A stretch of 64,000 nucleotides of DNA. Origin: Typhlomys cinereus (Eukaryota > Chordata > Mammalia > Rodentia > Platacanthomyidae). The notes under the pieces are model-generated. The model was not told the DNA's origin, did not search any database, and worked only from the letters and a program-made list of their open reading frames with translations. This document shows, piece by piece, positions 37,831-49,511 of the stretch. A program made the position numbers and the translations under genes. Where the stretch lies: assembly GCA_023101885.1 (NCBI GenBank), contig JALPQD010000207.1, forward strand, positions 2,202,653 to 2,266,652, read 5' to 3'. Position 1 is the stretch's first letter, and each line of letters begins with the position of its first letter.

Positions 37831-38209
37831 TCGAAGTCTGGTGGTCACATGACAGTCAGCTGTGGGAGTCAGCAGGAGAGAGGACAAGGGATATTGTCCG
37901 AAACCAGTGGAAGGAATTCCCAAGGAAAAGGGTTTATGACAGAGAAGCCTCAAGTAATGCAGCAAAGTGATCTCTTCAGAGCAGAGTATGTTTTTGTCAG
38001 TGGACTCGGATGGGGAAGAGGAAGCTACCAGCAGAAAAGGGGAACAGGCTGCCCCAGGAGACCACGCAGCTGCCCGGCCCAAGTCCCTGGCTATTTCCTC
38101 CAGTCTGATGTCTGATGTGGTGCGCCCCAAAATACGAGGAGTAGATCTCAAGGCTTCATCGCACCCTGAAATTCCTCATGGGATGACCCCTCAACAGAAG
38201 CATGGTCAG
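37831..38209 (+). CDS. MLIP: MLIP coding exon with a 1-nt frameshift in a T5 run
   Basis: Acceptor TCTGTTGCAG ends at 37830; donor CAG|GTTGGT has GT at 38210-38211. Frame 0 from 37831 reads SKSGGHM, GSQQERGQ, then MQQSDLFRAEYV, all aligning with human MLIP (SKSNDYL, GSQQERDQ, MQQSDLFKAEYV). At 37991-37995 (TTTTT) the conserved frame is lost: frame 0 runs to a TGA at 38113-38115. The +1 frame gives VDSDGEEEATSRKGEQ, RPKSLAISSSLMSDVVRPK, SSHPEIPHGMTPQQKHGQ and reaches the donor in phase 0. Length 379 nt is 126 codons plus one base; one T fewer would give EYVLSVDSDGEEE, a gapless match to human EYVLIVDSEGEDE. So exon identity is certain but the frame as written is broken. Since neighbouring exons meet at phase 0, skipping this exon keeps the downstream frame. 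As written, a transcript including it would probably be degraded (stop about 94 nt before the junction). Confidence 0.93.
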
Positions 38210-39546
38210 GTTGGTTTCACCTTGTCGCTCTAAGGCAAAGAAAGGTTATTCATGTCATCTTTTGTTACGAGCATCTGCAAAGGTCTCTCTGTACGAGGCA
38301 TATAAAATTCTGAAAGAAAAATCCATTGAGATCTCAGGCCTTTAGTGCTGAAATCATCACAGTGTAAACACTGATAACTGGTAAGAAAGACAAGAGATCA
38401 CACAATTATATAGTTATTTGGCTGAGGAGAAAAACGTAACATTTAGCTAGCATAGATTTGGGGACTATTATCCTTTCCTTTTAAGAGATTTCTGGATAAA
38501 GTGAGTCCTTGACCCTGGAGAAGGATCTGGCTCCAAGATCCCTCTTTACAACCTACATAGGCTGAAGACTTACAAGCATCCTAAAGCAGCAGGAAGGCCA
38601 TTTTTCTTGGCAATTTGGCCTTTTTGTGCTATGAGGACCTAGGCAGATAGCAGAGCAGGCCTTTATGTTGGGTGTCTCTCTATGTCTATTTCTTGAACCA
38701 TCACTGATTTCCAGATGCTACATTTTTTTTTTAATTGCTTTCAAGTGTCTGTCATCTTCATGGGTTATAGTCATTCATGACACTCAATGCCGTACCTCCC
38801 TCTGTGAACCTACAGTAGATCTGCTGCTCAAAAGCATTCACTGCTTTGAATTTATTCTCAGCTGGACAATGGAAAAAAGCATTATAGTAATGTCATTAAA
38901 GATAGTCTCAATAAATGGTTATAGAGTCAAATAATTCTTTTCTTGCATCAAGAAAGATTATAGAATTACAAAGATGAAAAGTTTTTATTCTCAATTGATG
39001 TTAATTTTATGTGGGCATTGTGAGAAAATACATAGGATGATAACACTAAATATAAAGGAAAATATTCTTAATAAAATTTTGGGATACTTTATTTATTCTT
39101 CACCTTTGTTAATAGAATCTTTCGTTTGAATTTTGGCCGTTTGTTTTGCTTTTGTGTGGACCCATTCACCGAGGTCAAACCAGAAGCTAAATTCACAGAT
39201 TCAAACAGAGGGGTAGGTAATGGAGCAGGCTAGCTACATTCCATGCTAAAAGGTAAAGAACAGCACAATTAACGATTAGAGGCTAAAGACTGACTACCAG
39301 TAATAGAAGGGTGCTAGATCCTGAATTGTCAGAGAACTGTCATTGTTTCTGTTTTCATTTCCTATGGACTGATTAAGCCACCGATACTAAAGCAGCAAGA
39401 TAGTGATTTCCCACAAAAATGTAAACTGAAAGAAATGAGCACAGTACACGTGAAAGTCATTCAGGAAGATGGATGCAATCTATTGTAAGACAAATCCTGA
39501 GACTGGGGCTCTGGATAACACGATCACTTATTATAAGAAATGTAGC

Positions 39547-39775
39547 CAGGCTGGAGAGATGGCTCAGTAGTTAAGACTGCCATGCAAGCAGAGGTCCTGA
39601 GTTTGGATCCCAGTCTCATTTTAAAAACACCAAGCAGAAACTGTGGTGGCCTGTACTTCCAGTCCTGGTGGGCAGAGCCTGGGAAATCCCTGAGCAAAGC
39701 AAAAGGAGGTAGAAGCAATCCAGGATGACTCCTAAAGTCACCCTTGGTCCTCCACAGGGACACATGGTGCCCTCT

Positions 39776-39825
<50 letters not shown>

Positions 39826-39872
39826 TGCACATCTGTGCACACATAAAATAAATAAAAAGAAAAAAATAAATA
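39547..39872 (+). mobile_element. B2-superfamily SINE, near full length
   Basis: Best plus-strand example of the older form: head CAGGCTGGAGAGATGGCTCA, B-box-like GAGTTTGGATCCC, body GCAGAGCCTGGGAAATCC, AAAGTCACCCTTGGTCC, then (CA)n at 39777-39820 and an A-rich end with AAAATAAATAAAAAG. Possible short imperfect duplication (AAATRYAGCCA) at the flanks. Confidence 0.85.
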
Positions 39873-41416
39873 CAGCCAATTAAGCAAATGTCTGGATTTC
39901 CTGGTAAAAAATGAATCCATGTAATTGTTGGTAAGTTAGCAGTACTGGATAGACAGAAATAAACTATCCCTAAAGAATGTCCTTAGCTACTCATCTTGCC
40001 TCAGTCCTTTGCATAAGCTAGCTAGACTCTTTTTTCCTCCATGTGCCTCTTTTCTTTAGCTCTGTACCAGTACAACTGCCCATTGGTGGTTTCTCAATTC
40101 CTGTGTAGATTGTCTTGTCTTCTGAGATACCACATCCAACTTTCTTGATACTCTAGACTCATTTCTCTTCTTGGAGCTATTTCCTTCAGAAATGGGTTAA
40201 TGCTCCTCCACAGTATTTGAGACCTTCTTTGTCTTGTGGAAATTTAAAGACATCTCCACCATAATTCCCTTTCCTTTCATTGTAATAATAGATTATATAT
40301 TTATTTTGGTCCCTACCGAAAACACCTTGAAATAAACAGAAAGTCTTGTCTCTTATTAATTTCCTTAGTGTATTACTTTGCACATAAGCAGGTTTCAATA
40401 AGGTGTAGGAAAATAGATATTCTTAAGTTCACATTTTGTTTATTTTTGAAGTCATAAAACTGATATGAATAAATAATAAAAATATAAAAAAACTGATATG
40501 ATTCTATGAAGTCTGCTTTAGTCTCCTCAGTAAGATAAAATTTTGCTTGGTAAAATTCTGATAGCTTTTTAGTGAATAATTTTATAATGATTACATTCAG
40601 CATGCATTATAATTATTTAGGTATATGGTTTATTTCCCCAAACAATTTGTAAATTCCCTAAAGTTAAGTACATGTTAGTTTCATTTTTATTAAGGATTTT
40701 GTTCCCTATTGTGTAGTATGTCTGGAACATAATCATATGAAATATGTGGAACACATTCTTTGAAGTGACATAAGTGGAATTACATTATGTCAAAGATCAA
40801 CAAATTATTTTAAAGCACAAATTAATGCTGTTAAAATAAGCAATTGAATTTTCATTCAATTGAATGCTCTTAAGTAAAATTTAGAATGAAAAAACTTTAA
40901 TGTTTATGTAAAAATCTAGGACGTATCTTACTTCCAGATAATACAATATTATGGTTAAAAGAAGGTGAACATACATATACCAAGCAGGGAGACCTGTCAG
41001 AAAAAGTATGTGATGATGCTTGGAAATAGTTAAGAATGGAATTTATAGATCACAGGGCAGAATCAGCTGGATTTATTCACTGACAGTAAATGGCAAAAGT
41101 GAATCATGAGTGAACTATATAACCAAGGAAGTTGGATGAACATGACCATCATTCATAGAAGAAATAAAGGTTGTGAGAGGAGCTGAGAAAACTCAGGCTT
41201 CTGATGCTGAGTTTGAGATGTTTGGTGGCACTATCTAGAAAGTTCTGAAAAGCAGCTGGAAGTATGAATCTGAAACACAGGAGAGAGGTAGAGGCCTGCA
41301 GAAGCTTGCCATGCAGGTTGAGGTGACAGACGTGGAGGTGGTTACTGAGAGGGAAAGAAGGTAGAACAAGATGATGTAGGATTTAAGCCAAGAACTATAG
41401 AAGAGCAAAAAAACTT

Positions 41417-41842
41417 TGTTATAGTCAGATACAGGTGTCAACTTGACAGCTGAGGTTTGAGCTCTGGATACGTTTGTAAAGAATTGGTGGCAGAGTTAAG
41501 CCCCCAGCAAGCCTGCAGGAGAATGTATAGTTGATGGGAGGCTCAGTCCATGGGAGGTGTGGCTACTTCCTGGATAGGTCAATAAGATGGAGGGAACTGG
41601 GTAAGGGAATTGGCATCTTTCTATGTACTTAGCTAGACATGGTCGTCTGGCAACTGAGAATTGTCCGTCTCAGCAGACTTGTGGATTTGGTGTGGGCAGT
41701 TCCCTTAGTGGTTGGTGCTGGCGTGAGCTCTCTTGCCAAGTTCGGTAAGGAACTGTTACCTGACTATCATAAGAAAAAACAAAACCTCTTGCTCCCCTCT
41801 AAGCCATTTGTTTGTGAATTGTTCAGTAAAAATACAGGCTAG
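41417..41842 (+). mobile_element. URR1-like DNA element, family 1
   Basis: TATAGTCAGATACAGGTGTC, AAGCCCCCAGCAAGCCTGCA, ATGGTCGTCTGGCAACTGAG, GTGTGGGCAGTTCCCTTAG, CTATCATAAGAAAAAACAAA and AATACAGGCTAGCTGCAGC. Confidence 0.6.
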
Positions 41843-41937
41843 CTGCAGCAATCTTTGAGACAAGTAGATAAAAACAATGTGAGGGCACCTGAGAAATTTG
41901 CAAGAGGGATTTCATGCAGTAAAGGCTATAGGGGGAA

Positions 41938-42050
41938 GGGCACATGCCTATCATCCCAGTTACTGAGACACTGAGGCAGGAGGATCTCTTGATCCCAGGG
42001 TTCAAGGCCAGCCTGAGCAACATAGAAACACATCATTTCAAGTAATAATA
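41938..42050 (+). mobile_element. B1-like (7SL-derived) SINE
   Basis: GGGCACATGCCTATCATCCC, ACACTGAGGCAGGAGGATCT, TTCAAGGCCAGCCTGAGCAA and CATAGAAACACATC give the order of a 7SL-derived monomer. Confidence 0.8.
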
Positions 42051-42558
42051 ATGATGTACAAATTGAAGGGACTTTCAAAAACAGAGGTATCTATGGAAAC
42101 ATAAGGCAAAAGCCAACAAAGTAAGCTACTTCAAGCCCATTCAAGTGAAAAGTGAGGGGACATTTGATAACCTTAGTGAGAGCAATGTGAGTGGGGGTAC
42201 AGACAGGCATGAAATTCAAAAGGAGATGGAAGGTGAGGTCAGGGACATCACGCTGTAGCAGGCACTGGTACAGGGACACAAAGTGAGACAGGAACCTGCC
42301 TTGCCATGCTGCTGCTCTGAACAAGCTCCTTGGAGCCATGACCTTAACTTTATTTGGAGAGTGAGGTGAAGACACCAACATTCTTTGGGGAGAGTGAAAG
42401 GACTCTCATCATGTGACTTCCGTAGACCCCTGAACCATGGCACGCAAGAGGGAGATGCTCTGTATGCTTGCTCAGATGCCTCTTGGATATAAACACCAGG
42501 GAGAGGTCTTGGAAAATGAAACCCAAAAGAACTGGCTGGAATCAAATGCAAGAGGCTG

Positions 42559-42726
42559 TTATGGAGCTGGGAAGATGGCTCAAGGGATAAAGCCTTTGCC
42601 TGGCAAACAAAAGGAGTTGAGTTCAGATACCCTGAACTGTAAACATGCAAAATGTGGAAATGCTGGGTGGAAATGACAGCAGCCTTGGACAGAAGAGTGT
42701 GGGAAACCCCAGAGCAAAACAATAAG

Positions 42727-42772
<46 letters not shown>

Positions 42773-42857
42773 AACACACACACACACACACACACACATA
42801 CACACACACAAAAGAAGAAAGAAAGAAAGAAAAAGAAAGAAAGAAAAAGAAAGAAGA
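42559..42857 (+). mobile_element. B2-superfamily SINE with compound microsatellite tail
   Basis: Head GAGCTGGGAAGATGGCTCAA, B-box-like GAGTTCAGATACC, body GGGAAACCCCAGAGCAAAAC, then (GACA)n 42727-42772, (CA)n to 42811 and a GAAA-rich end. The minus-strand reading of this tail gives a spurious Cys/Val/Leu open frame. Confidence 0.8.
42727..42857. repeat. (GACA)n(CA)n(GAAA)n compound microsatellite
   Basis: Expanded tail of the SINE at 42559. Confidence 0.95.
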
Positions 42858-43666
42858 TTCTGAGAATTCAATACAACATAGTCAGTACCATGTATATTTA
42901 GGTAGATCAAATAGTAGCAAGGCATTGTTATACCTTGGTCAATGATAGACAAGCATGTGTGATTGATTATTATCACAATCAAAATTCTAGTGCATAGTGC
43001 CACTGGGCATAGTTTTTGTAATACTTGGTATTACAAGATACATTTCCGCAATGATAAAGTCACATGTTGAATTTCTGAGACTATGTCTCTGCCAGCGCCA
43101 CTAAGCACTTCCATTTTATGGATCTATGCAGTAGGGATCACAACAAAGTATTTGTATAAAACATTAGACACTAACATTCTTATATCCCCTGACTTCATTT
43201 TACAAATTTTAAAAATTCCCTCATTACACCAACACATTGTGTTCTAGTAGCTTGTATGTGGTTCATTCTATTAGATATTCAAGCCCTTTGTTGATAAAGA
43301 ATCTTTTTCTAACTTCTTTTTCTCCATTAGCTAACACAATACCTGAAATATTATGAGTGTTTAGAAAATGTCTCATGAACGACTAATCAAATGATTCTTT
43401 TAAAATCATTCCATGATAAAAAAAGGCAAAAACATTACCACAATAAGTCTCTTAATGAGAGCCAGAGCTGAGTTAGAACTGTAATGGAGTATGGAAGGTA
43501 GCCCTCCAACCTGTCTCACAGTTAATGTTGTTTCTATTGTTTTACTTCCTGAAACAAATCACCCTTAGTTTTTAGCTTCAGGAATTTAGATGTCAAAGAT
43601 ATTTAAAGAAGTCGGAGCATTCAGTTTACTGCTGGATTCTGCTTACGTGAGAATGCCACCTTGGAA

Positions 43667-43681
43667 AACCGCAAAGCGGTT
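43667..43681. promoter_or_regulatory. Perfect inverted repeat AACCGC-AAA-GCGGTT
   Basis: Six-base arms with a three-base centre and two CpGs, in AT-rich non-repetitive DNA. AACCGCA is a known RUNX-type core. Function unknown. Confidence 0.3.
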
Positions 43682-44998
43682 CCTGAAACATGGCATGTTT
43701 ATATTAAAGGCCAATAAATACATGTGCATGGTAATAACAGGAAAACTCTCTAACTGAATGCAAAACAGAGCTAATTGGGCCCCAAATGACAGAAAACACT
43801 AAATATCTACAGATAGGAAGATAGTGAATCAAGTTGTAACAGATTCTAGGTGGATCCTCTCAGTAATATAACTGTTTTGAGTAGATGTAAGGCCTCAAAG
43901 GCTGAAACCTTTGAAAAATTCTAAGGTGCTCATTCTTTTAATTGATGGGAAAAAAATCTATGACCAAGTAGCTTTTATTCATATTAACAGCCTGTTTTTT
44001 TTCTTAGTGATCATTCCACTTCTACCTCTCCATCATTCTTCTTGCTTAGGATGGGTTTGCAGCTTGCTCCTTTAGTGTTCTCTGTCTCACTCCATAGCAA
44101 CGCTGGATGCACTTAGGATATATTTTTTTTTTTCTGAGAGGCTCTGCTTGGCTGAAGCTCTGCTCTGATACTGTCAGAAGCCCCATGACTCCTGAATAAT
44201 GACTGTTTCCTCTTGTGGCCCAGTTTATCCCAACAGCCAAGTACTAATATGAAAAATATCATGTTGCTGGGGAAACTCCAGCAGAAAGAAAATGTAACCT
44301 TTTAAGATGAGACTTCTGATTTGCTGATGTCAAACTTGATTTTGTCTAATCAGCTGGTATTAATAGCTCAACAGAGCAATGCTAACCAGCTCTCATAAGC
44401 CTGGACGCCTGAAGTTTGAGATCCAGTCTTCAGCAGAACTCTGTAGAATCTGAAGAATTGAAGGAGACTCTGCCTTGGTATAGCCTGGAAAGACCTATGA
44501 TACTATCTTGAAAGGCTCCATTCATCTTGTGAACGGAGATCAGGCATGGAACCAGTTAGAGTAGACATTTGGTGGTTGAAAGCACACCATGCAAATACAT
44601 CTTTACTATTCAGTTCACTCCCAAAATTGACTTCTTAACATTAGATGCAACATCAACTATAAATATTCCTTAACACAAAATAAAATGCTGTCATTCTTGT
44701 AGTAACAGAAACATTATGTTGCCCAGTTAGTGATATTTGGGTTGAAATCTACTCCCTAACCATATGAGTCAGTTCTATAAACATTGGCTGAACAGTATTG
44801 TTTCTAAGTAAAACTGCATAGGAATGATTAAGCTTTCTCAATTTGATTGAAATCAGCCTGATTTTCAATTATCTCTGATTGTTGATACTATAGACTCTGT
44901 CAAAGAATTCACATATTATTTATGTAGCCAAAATTTTCTGTTTTTTAAAATTAATTTATTCTTTGACAGTTTTGTAATTAATTAATTAATTAATTGAT

Positions 44999-45365
44999 TT
45001 TTAAACATTTTTTATTATCTCCACTCATACAAACTTAATAGGTACACCGGTTCCCTCCCTCCCTCCTCCTCCCCCCGACCCCTCTGCTCACCCTCCCCTC
45101 ACCCCTCCCTCCCCACTCCCCAGTGCCTCCCCTCCCCCAATCCCCAGAGAATCCTTTAATGTGCATGACAAATTCTCTTCTGGGTTCTCCTCTCCAATGA
45201 CGTACAAGGACCCAGCGGCATTTCCCTGAACCCTTTCCTTTGTTCCCCTTAAGCATAAGAACACTATTTTGGCTGTCAATCCCTTGCCTCCAAGGATCTT
45301 GGTGCTTTTAGCAAATGCTAGACTTTGTGGGGTCAATAGTGTGTTGGACATTGCGCAGGGCATGC
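44999..45365 (-). mobile_element. 5'-truncated L1 3' UTR, minus strand
   Basis: CCACTCATACAAACTTAATA, GGTACACCGG, C/T-rich tract, then CCTTGCCTCCAAGGATCTTG and GTGTTGGACATTGCGCAGGG match the L1 3' ends at 33166 and 53676. Truncated at GGGCATGCAG; inserted against an older L1 3' end at 45366. Adjacent to a (TTAA)n tract at 44980-44995. Confidence 0.82.
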
Positions 45366-45794
45366 AGTTTTTACTTCTTCTAAACTAACCTCAATTACCC
45401 AACCCCTTCCTCCCTCCTATTCCCACTGCAAACATTGCTCTTTCCTACCCATCTCTCTGCTACTTTCGTGTCTTTTTCTTTTGTGTGGCCCACTGAGTTT
45501 CAACTGGACTGTCTCTTGCAGATGATCAGGCAAAGATCATATCTGTAGGTGTACCATTGAGGAAGGCAGCTCCCTTTCCCCCATCTAACACAAAGACCAC
45601 TTGTCTCTGAGGGATGTGTGGGGCCTTTTGAGATCTTTCCCCTTCCATGGTGAAGTGTTAATATGCCAAAGTTTGTCTAGGTCTTGTCGAAGTACACATC
45701 GCTACAGTGAGTTTATAGGTGCAGTAGCCCTGTCATATCTAGAAGATGGTGTCTGGAAGCATCCCTCTTCCATGTTCCTTGAGCTTTGGTGTAT

Positions 45795-45854
<60 letters not shown>

Positions 45855-46340
45855 GTTGGGGGGCATTATTTATATGTCCTGTTAGGGTTGTGCTGTCAAT
45901 AGTCACTTATTTTCCTCACTTTGGCCAATTGTAGTTCTGTGTACCAAAGACCTTCTATTGTAAAAGGAAGCTTCTAGTTTGAGTGTTAAGTGCTCCTCTA
46001 ATACAAGGGTATAATGACAAATGTTTAGAAGGCAGTTTGGTACTTAATATATAAATCTTAGTAGTTTGTCACCTACCTAGGGCCTATGTCCTTTTCCTTC
46101 ATGGATTCTCAACCTGATTTACAGATTCAGGCATGTGTTCCTTGCTGAGAAGCAGTCCTTATCCAATCAGAAGACAGTTATTTACCCCCTTAATGATCAT
46201 GCCACTGATACATCAATGGTCACCACTTGCTAGCGTGTTGTTATTGTTGCAGTTTTAATAGCTGGATGAGACTGTTGATTGCTTTTCTCCTCAAGTAGCC
46301 TGCATAGTACTTTTTTTAGTGCTATGAAAGCTTTTGTTCT
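45366..46340 (-). mobile_element. Old rodent L1 3' UTR, minus strand, copy 1
   Basis: CCCACTGAGTTTCAACTGGA, CCTTCCATGGTGAAGTGTTA, GCTGTCAATAGTCACTTATT and TCACTTTGGCCAATTGTAG align with the next copy (46345-47590) and with 35136-35860 reversed. Interrupted by (TG)n at 45801-45853. Confidence 0.6.
45801..45853. repeat. (TG)n microsatellite inside an old L1 3' UTR
   Basis: About 25 TG units, flanked on both sides by old L1 3' UTR sequence and not by a SINE. Confidence 0.95.
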
Positions 46341-46344
46341 TCTT

Positions 46345-47590
46345 TAAATTCCTTTAGATTTTCATAGATGAATACAATGAATATGTTATTTTCACACTTC
46401 ATTTCTCAGTCCCATCCACCCTCCTTTTCCCTCACTGCCAATCTTCTTCCCAATTAGTGTCCTTCCTATCCACTTGCATGTGCAAGCCCATTGAGTTTCA
46501 TCTGGGCCACCCACACAAGCTTGTACCAGATATGTGTTAGAGCTTGGGTGCATCAGTGGGTATAGGACTGAGAAAAGTCGTTCCTTCCACTCTTCCTACT
46601 CATCCTTCAATAACCCTCTATAGTTTCTCAGGGGAAGCATGGAGCTTTAATATTTTTCCACTTCCATGGTGAAATATTGATTGGCCAAGTCTTGTGCAAG
46701 TAGACCAAGGCATGGTGAGTTCATGGGTGCAGCAACTATGTCATGTCCAGAAGATACTATGTGGCAGCACCCTCACAACCTTCAGGCTTATTCTTACTGC
46801 CATCTCTTTTGAGATGTCCCCTGAGCCCTAACCTGGGGAGGAGGTTTGATGTCCTGTTTAGGGCCAAGCAGCCCAAAGTCATTTATTCTCTGCATTTTGG
46901 TCAGTTGTGGTTCTCTGTATTACATTGCCTCTATTGCACAAGGAAAGTTCTAGGACAAGGGTTGGCAACTCCTCTAATCTACAGGTATTCTAAATAAGGG
47001 CATAATAAAATAGATGGCACTTTGGTGTCATGTCCTTGTAGTTAAACCTTAGCAGTTTGTTTTCCTCTAGGTCTCTCCTTCTACAGACTCTTGGCCTGGA
47101 TTACAGTCCTGGTTATGCATTCCCTGTTAAAAAGTGGGCTTTCATATCCAATCAGAAGGCAGCTGGTTACCTCAGACCATCTGTACCCCTGTTGCGCCAG
47201 GGCTGCCTCCTGCCAGTGGTTGTAGCTGCAGCTTTCCTAGCTGGGTGGGGTCACTGCTTGCTTTTCTCTCCCAGCAGCTGGCGTAGAGGGTGGTGTCCAA
47301 GCTGACCCGGAAGGAAGATGTTCCCAGATCAGTTCCAGCTTGCTCAGTCCATTTCCTTCCACCAGCATGTGCATTCTAGAAGGCAACCAAGAGCAGAGGC
47401 AGAAGTTTGTCCTGTTTTGGGGACCTTTGAGACCTCTGACCAACATCTCATTAGGAGGTATCACATATCTGGTATTAGGAACTTTGTTCAATTGCCTTTG
47501 ACTTCTGGTGGCAGCATCTCAGGGCAGTTTCACTTGTCGTTTATTTTTCCCTACTTGCTCCCCTTTGTAGAATATCTCTCTTCGCATTCT
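46345..47590 (-). mobile_element. Old rodent L1 3' UTR, minus strand, copy 2
   Basis: CCCATTGAGTTTCATCTGGG, CTTCCATGGTGAAATATTGA, GGGCCAAGCAGCCCAAAGTC, ATTTTGGTCAGTTGTGGTTC and AACAGGGAATGC-type blocks (in reverse) match copy 1 and known rodent L1 (Lx-like) 3' UTR. Open frames in it are chance. Confidence 0.6.
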
Positions 47591-47845
47591 TTCTAATTGT
47601 GACTTTTTTTTTTATAAATGTATCAGTTTGTATCTTATGTCCTTAGTGCTACCTGTTGTTCCCCTAGAGCTTTCTGCTCTTTCTCTCTTTCTCTCCTTTT
47701 ATAGGTTTTTTTTTTGTTGATATTGACACAGATTCCAATGTAACATGAACATATTTTTGATAGGTTTGTTCAGAAATGGAGACGTTTAACATGGGATGTT
47801 TGAATTTGTCAAATTTAAATGTTTTTAGAGGTAAAAATGATAGGG

Positions 47846-48020
47846 TAGTTGTTCAGGAGATGACTCAGCAGTTGAAGCACTTGTTGTCCAAGCCAAAGGG
47901 CAGGAGTTAGGGACTCCTGGTCCCACATAAAATGCCAGGGGTGGGAATTCCAGCCGCAGAAGATAGAGTCTAATAATCCACAGAGCAAGCTGGCCAAACG
48001 GGCCAATCTTAATGCTCAGA
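47846..48020 (+). mobile_element. Diverged B2-superfamily SINE
   Basis: TTCAGGAGATGACTCAGCAG, AAGCACTTGTTGTCCAAGCC, CCCACATAAAATGCCAGG and GGGAATTCCAGCCGCAGAAG follow the family in order but with many changes; no CA tail. Confidence 0.55.
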
Positions 48021-48147
48021 ATAAGTGAAAGGGTAACTAAAGATAATTCCTGATATTACCCTGATATATACAAGAAGCAAAATTATATGGCATGAAAATG
48101 TTTGCATTATGTCTGGTTATTTTATAATTTGCATTATATTGGTTATT

Positions 48148-48185
48148 TTCTGCTTTTCTTCTTTCTTTCTTTCTTTTTTCTTTCT

Positions 48186-48233
<48 letters not shown>

Positions 48234-48237
48234 TCGT
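48148..48237. repeat. (TTTC)n microsatellite
   Basis: TTTC repeats forming the expanded A-rich tail (minus strand) of the adjacent B1-like SINE. Confidence 0.95.
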
Positions 48238-48360
48238 CAGTAGACCCTCACTCTATGCCAGGTTAAATTGTAATTTACTCTGTAGTCCAGGCTGGCATCA
48301 AATTCACAATATTTTTGCCTTACTTCCCTGAGTACTGGGATTATAGGCTTGGGCTCAGAA
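48238..48360 (-). mobile_element. B1-like (7SL-derived) SINE with TTTC tail
   Basis: TGTAGTCCAGGCTGGCATCA, AATTCACAATATTTTTGCC and GAGTACTGGGATTATAGGC are B1 in reverse; the (TTTC)n at 48148-48237 is its expanded A-rich tail read on the other strand. Confidence 0.75.
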
Positions 48361-49511
48361 ATCTTAACATATGATAAAGAAAAATTTAAATATACATATG
48401 CATTACTCTGAAAACTAAAATTTTGCTAATTTAATTGATATGTTCATATATGTTACTTGGTGCAATATATATGTGCATATGTATCCATAATATGTATATG
48501 AATATATTAACATTCATTAATATATTGAAAGACTGGTATGCCCTAATTGTTGGAAATGCAAATTTATATTTCATAGACTGATGGAACAAAATCACTAATT
48601 TTTAAAGTCACTGTTTGAAAATTTTAACATGATTTTAGTACTTGTCTTAAATAGTTGGTGACTTTTTGCAAAGCATCAGAATACATATAACTGGTTATCT
48701 CTCAGGCTTTCTCTTCCTTCTTATATAAAATCATAAGTTACTTTTTTATTTTATCTTTGTTTGGTGTGGTTTGGCAGTTGCCTTTTTTCCAATAGATTAT
48801 ATTTTTGAAGTATTCTAGCTTCTTTTGTTATGAAACAGAGCCTTTTGTTCCCAGAAGAACCAAATCATTTGTTAAATGTTTATTAAGCATTATTGTTAAT
48901 GTTCATTGTGGCAAGTAATTAAGGAACATGAGCTAAGTCTTCCCCACTATTTCGGACTTAGCGGTCAGTTTCTCAACTTGTCATTCTATGTTGATTTTGG
49001 GTGTCTCACTGTTGGAATTCTGGGCACCTTTCTAGGTTCACAATATGTAGAAGTATGCAGCCAGCCTGAGGCTTTACACTTTCAAGCACATGAAATATGC
49101 TATTGTCTTGGGATTACAGTCATTATCCTTATATTACTGTTCATATTTTCACAGTTAAAAATTTGAAAATGATCTTTGAAATTTATAGCAATGGTGGTGA
49201 CTTTAAAGCGTTTCATGTTACACAATTCAAAATTAAGATAACCACTAAATATTGTCAATGAATTATTTTCAAAATGGAGACATGAAAGTGCATTTTATAT
49301 TGATTTCCATTTTAGGGACTAAACAAATACTTCAGAGTCTTTATGTTATTCTGAATTTGGCCATGCATAATTGTTTTCATTTTTAATGTAAACGTAAAGC
49401 CTCAGGTCTTGTAAGCTGGTATAAGGACTGTTTACACAATCACAGTGGGGAGACTATTTTGATATTTTTCGTGAATAATTTCCTATTTCAATCTATTTTT
49501 CTTTCCTCTAG

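Larger units (their letters stand above)
38210..49511 (+). other. MLIP: MLIP intron between the frameshifted exon and the large exon
   Basis: About 11.3 kb. In short isoforms this sequence plus the large exon and following intron would be removed together. It holds four B2-superfamily or B1-like SINEs in + orientation, a URR1-like element, a young minus-strand L1 3' end, two older L1 3' ends, and TTTC and CA repeats. Nothing recognised in 38210-39540, 39875-41415, 42860-44998 (apart from an inverted repeat at 43667) or 48365-49511. The 86-codon open frame at 48906-49166 lies in the last stretch and has no supporting evidence. Confidence 0.85.

Noticed and set aside
38000..38209. Use of the internal TTTTTGTCAG (ending 38000) as an alternative acceptor to restore the MLIP frame
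   Set aside because: Exon 27737-27892 ends in phase 0; starting at 38001 would read TGG ACT CGG and soon stop, so it does not restore the frame.
42216..43003. 197- and 126-codon minus-strand open frames
   Set aside because: They run through a SINE and its GACA/CA microsatellite; Cys-Val and Leu-Ser repeats are artefacts.
48906..49166. 86-codon open frame with a hydrophobic C-terminus just before the large exon
   Set aside because: No recognised similarity, no clear splice or promoter context, AT-rich; chance open frame most likely.
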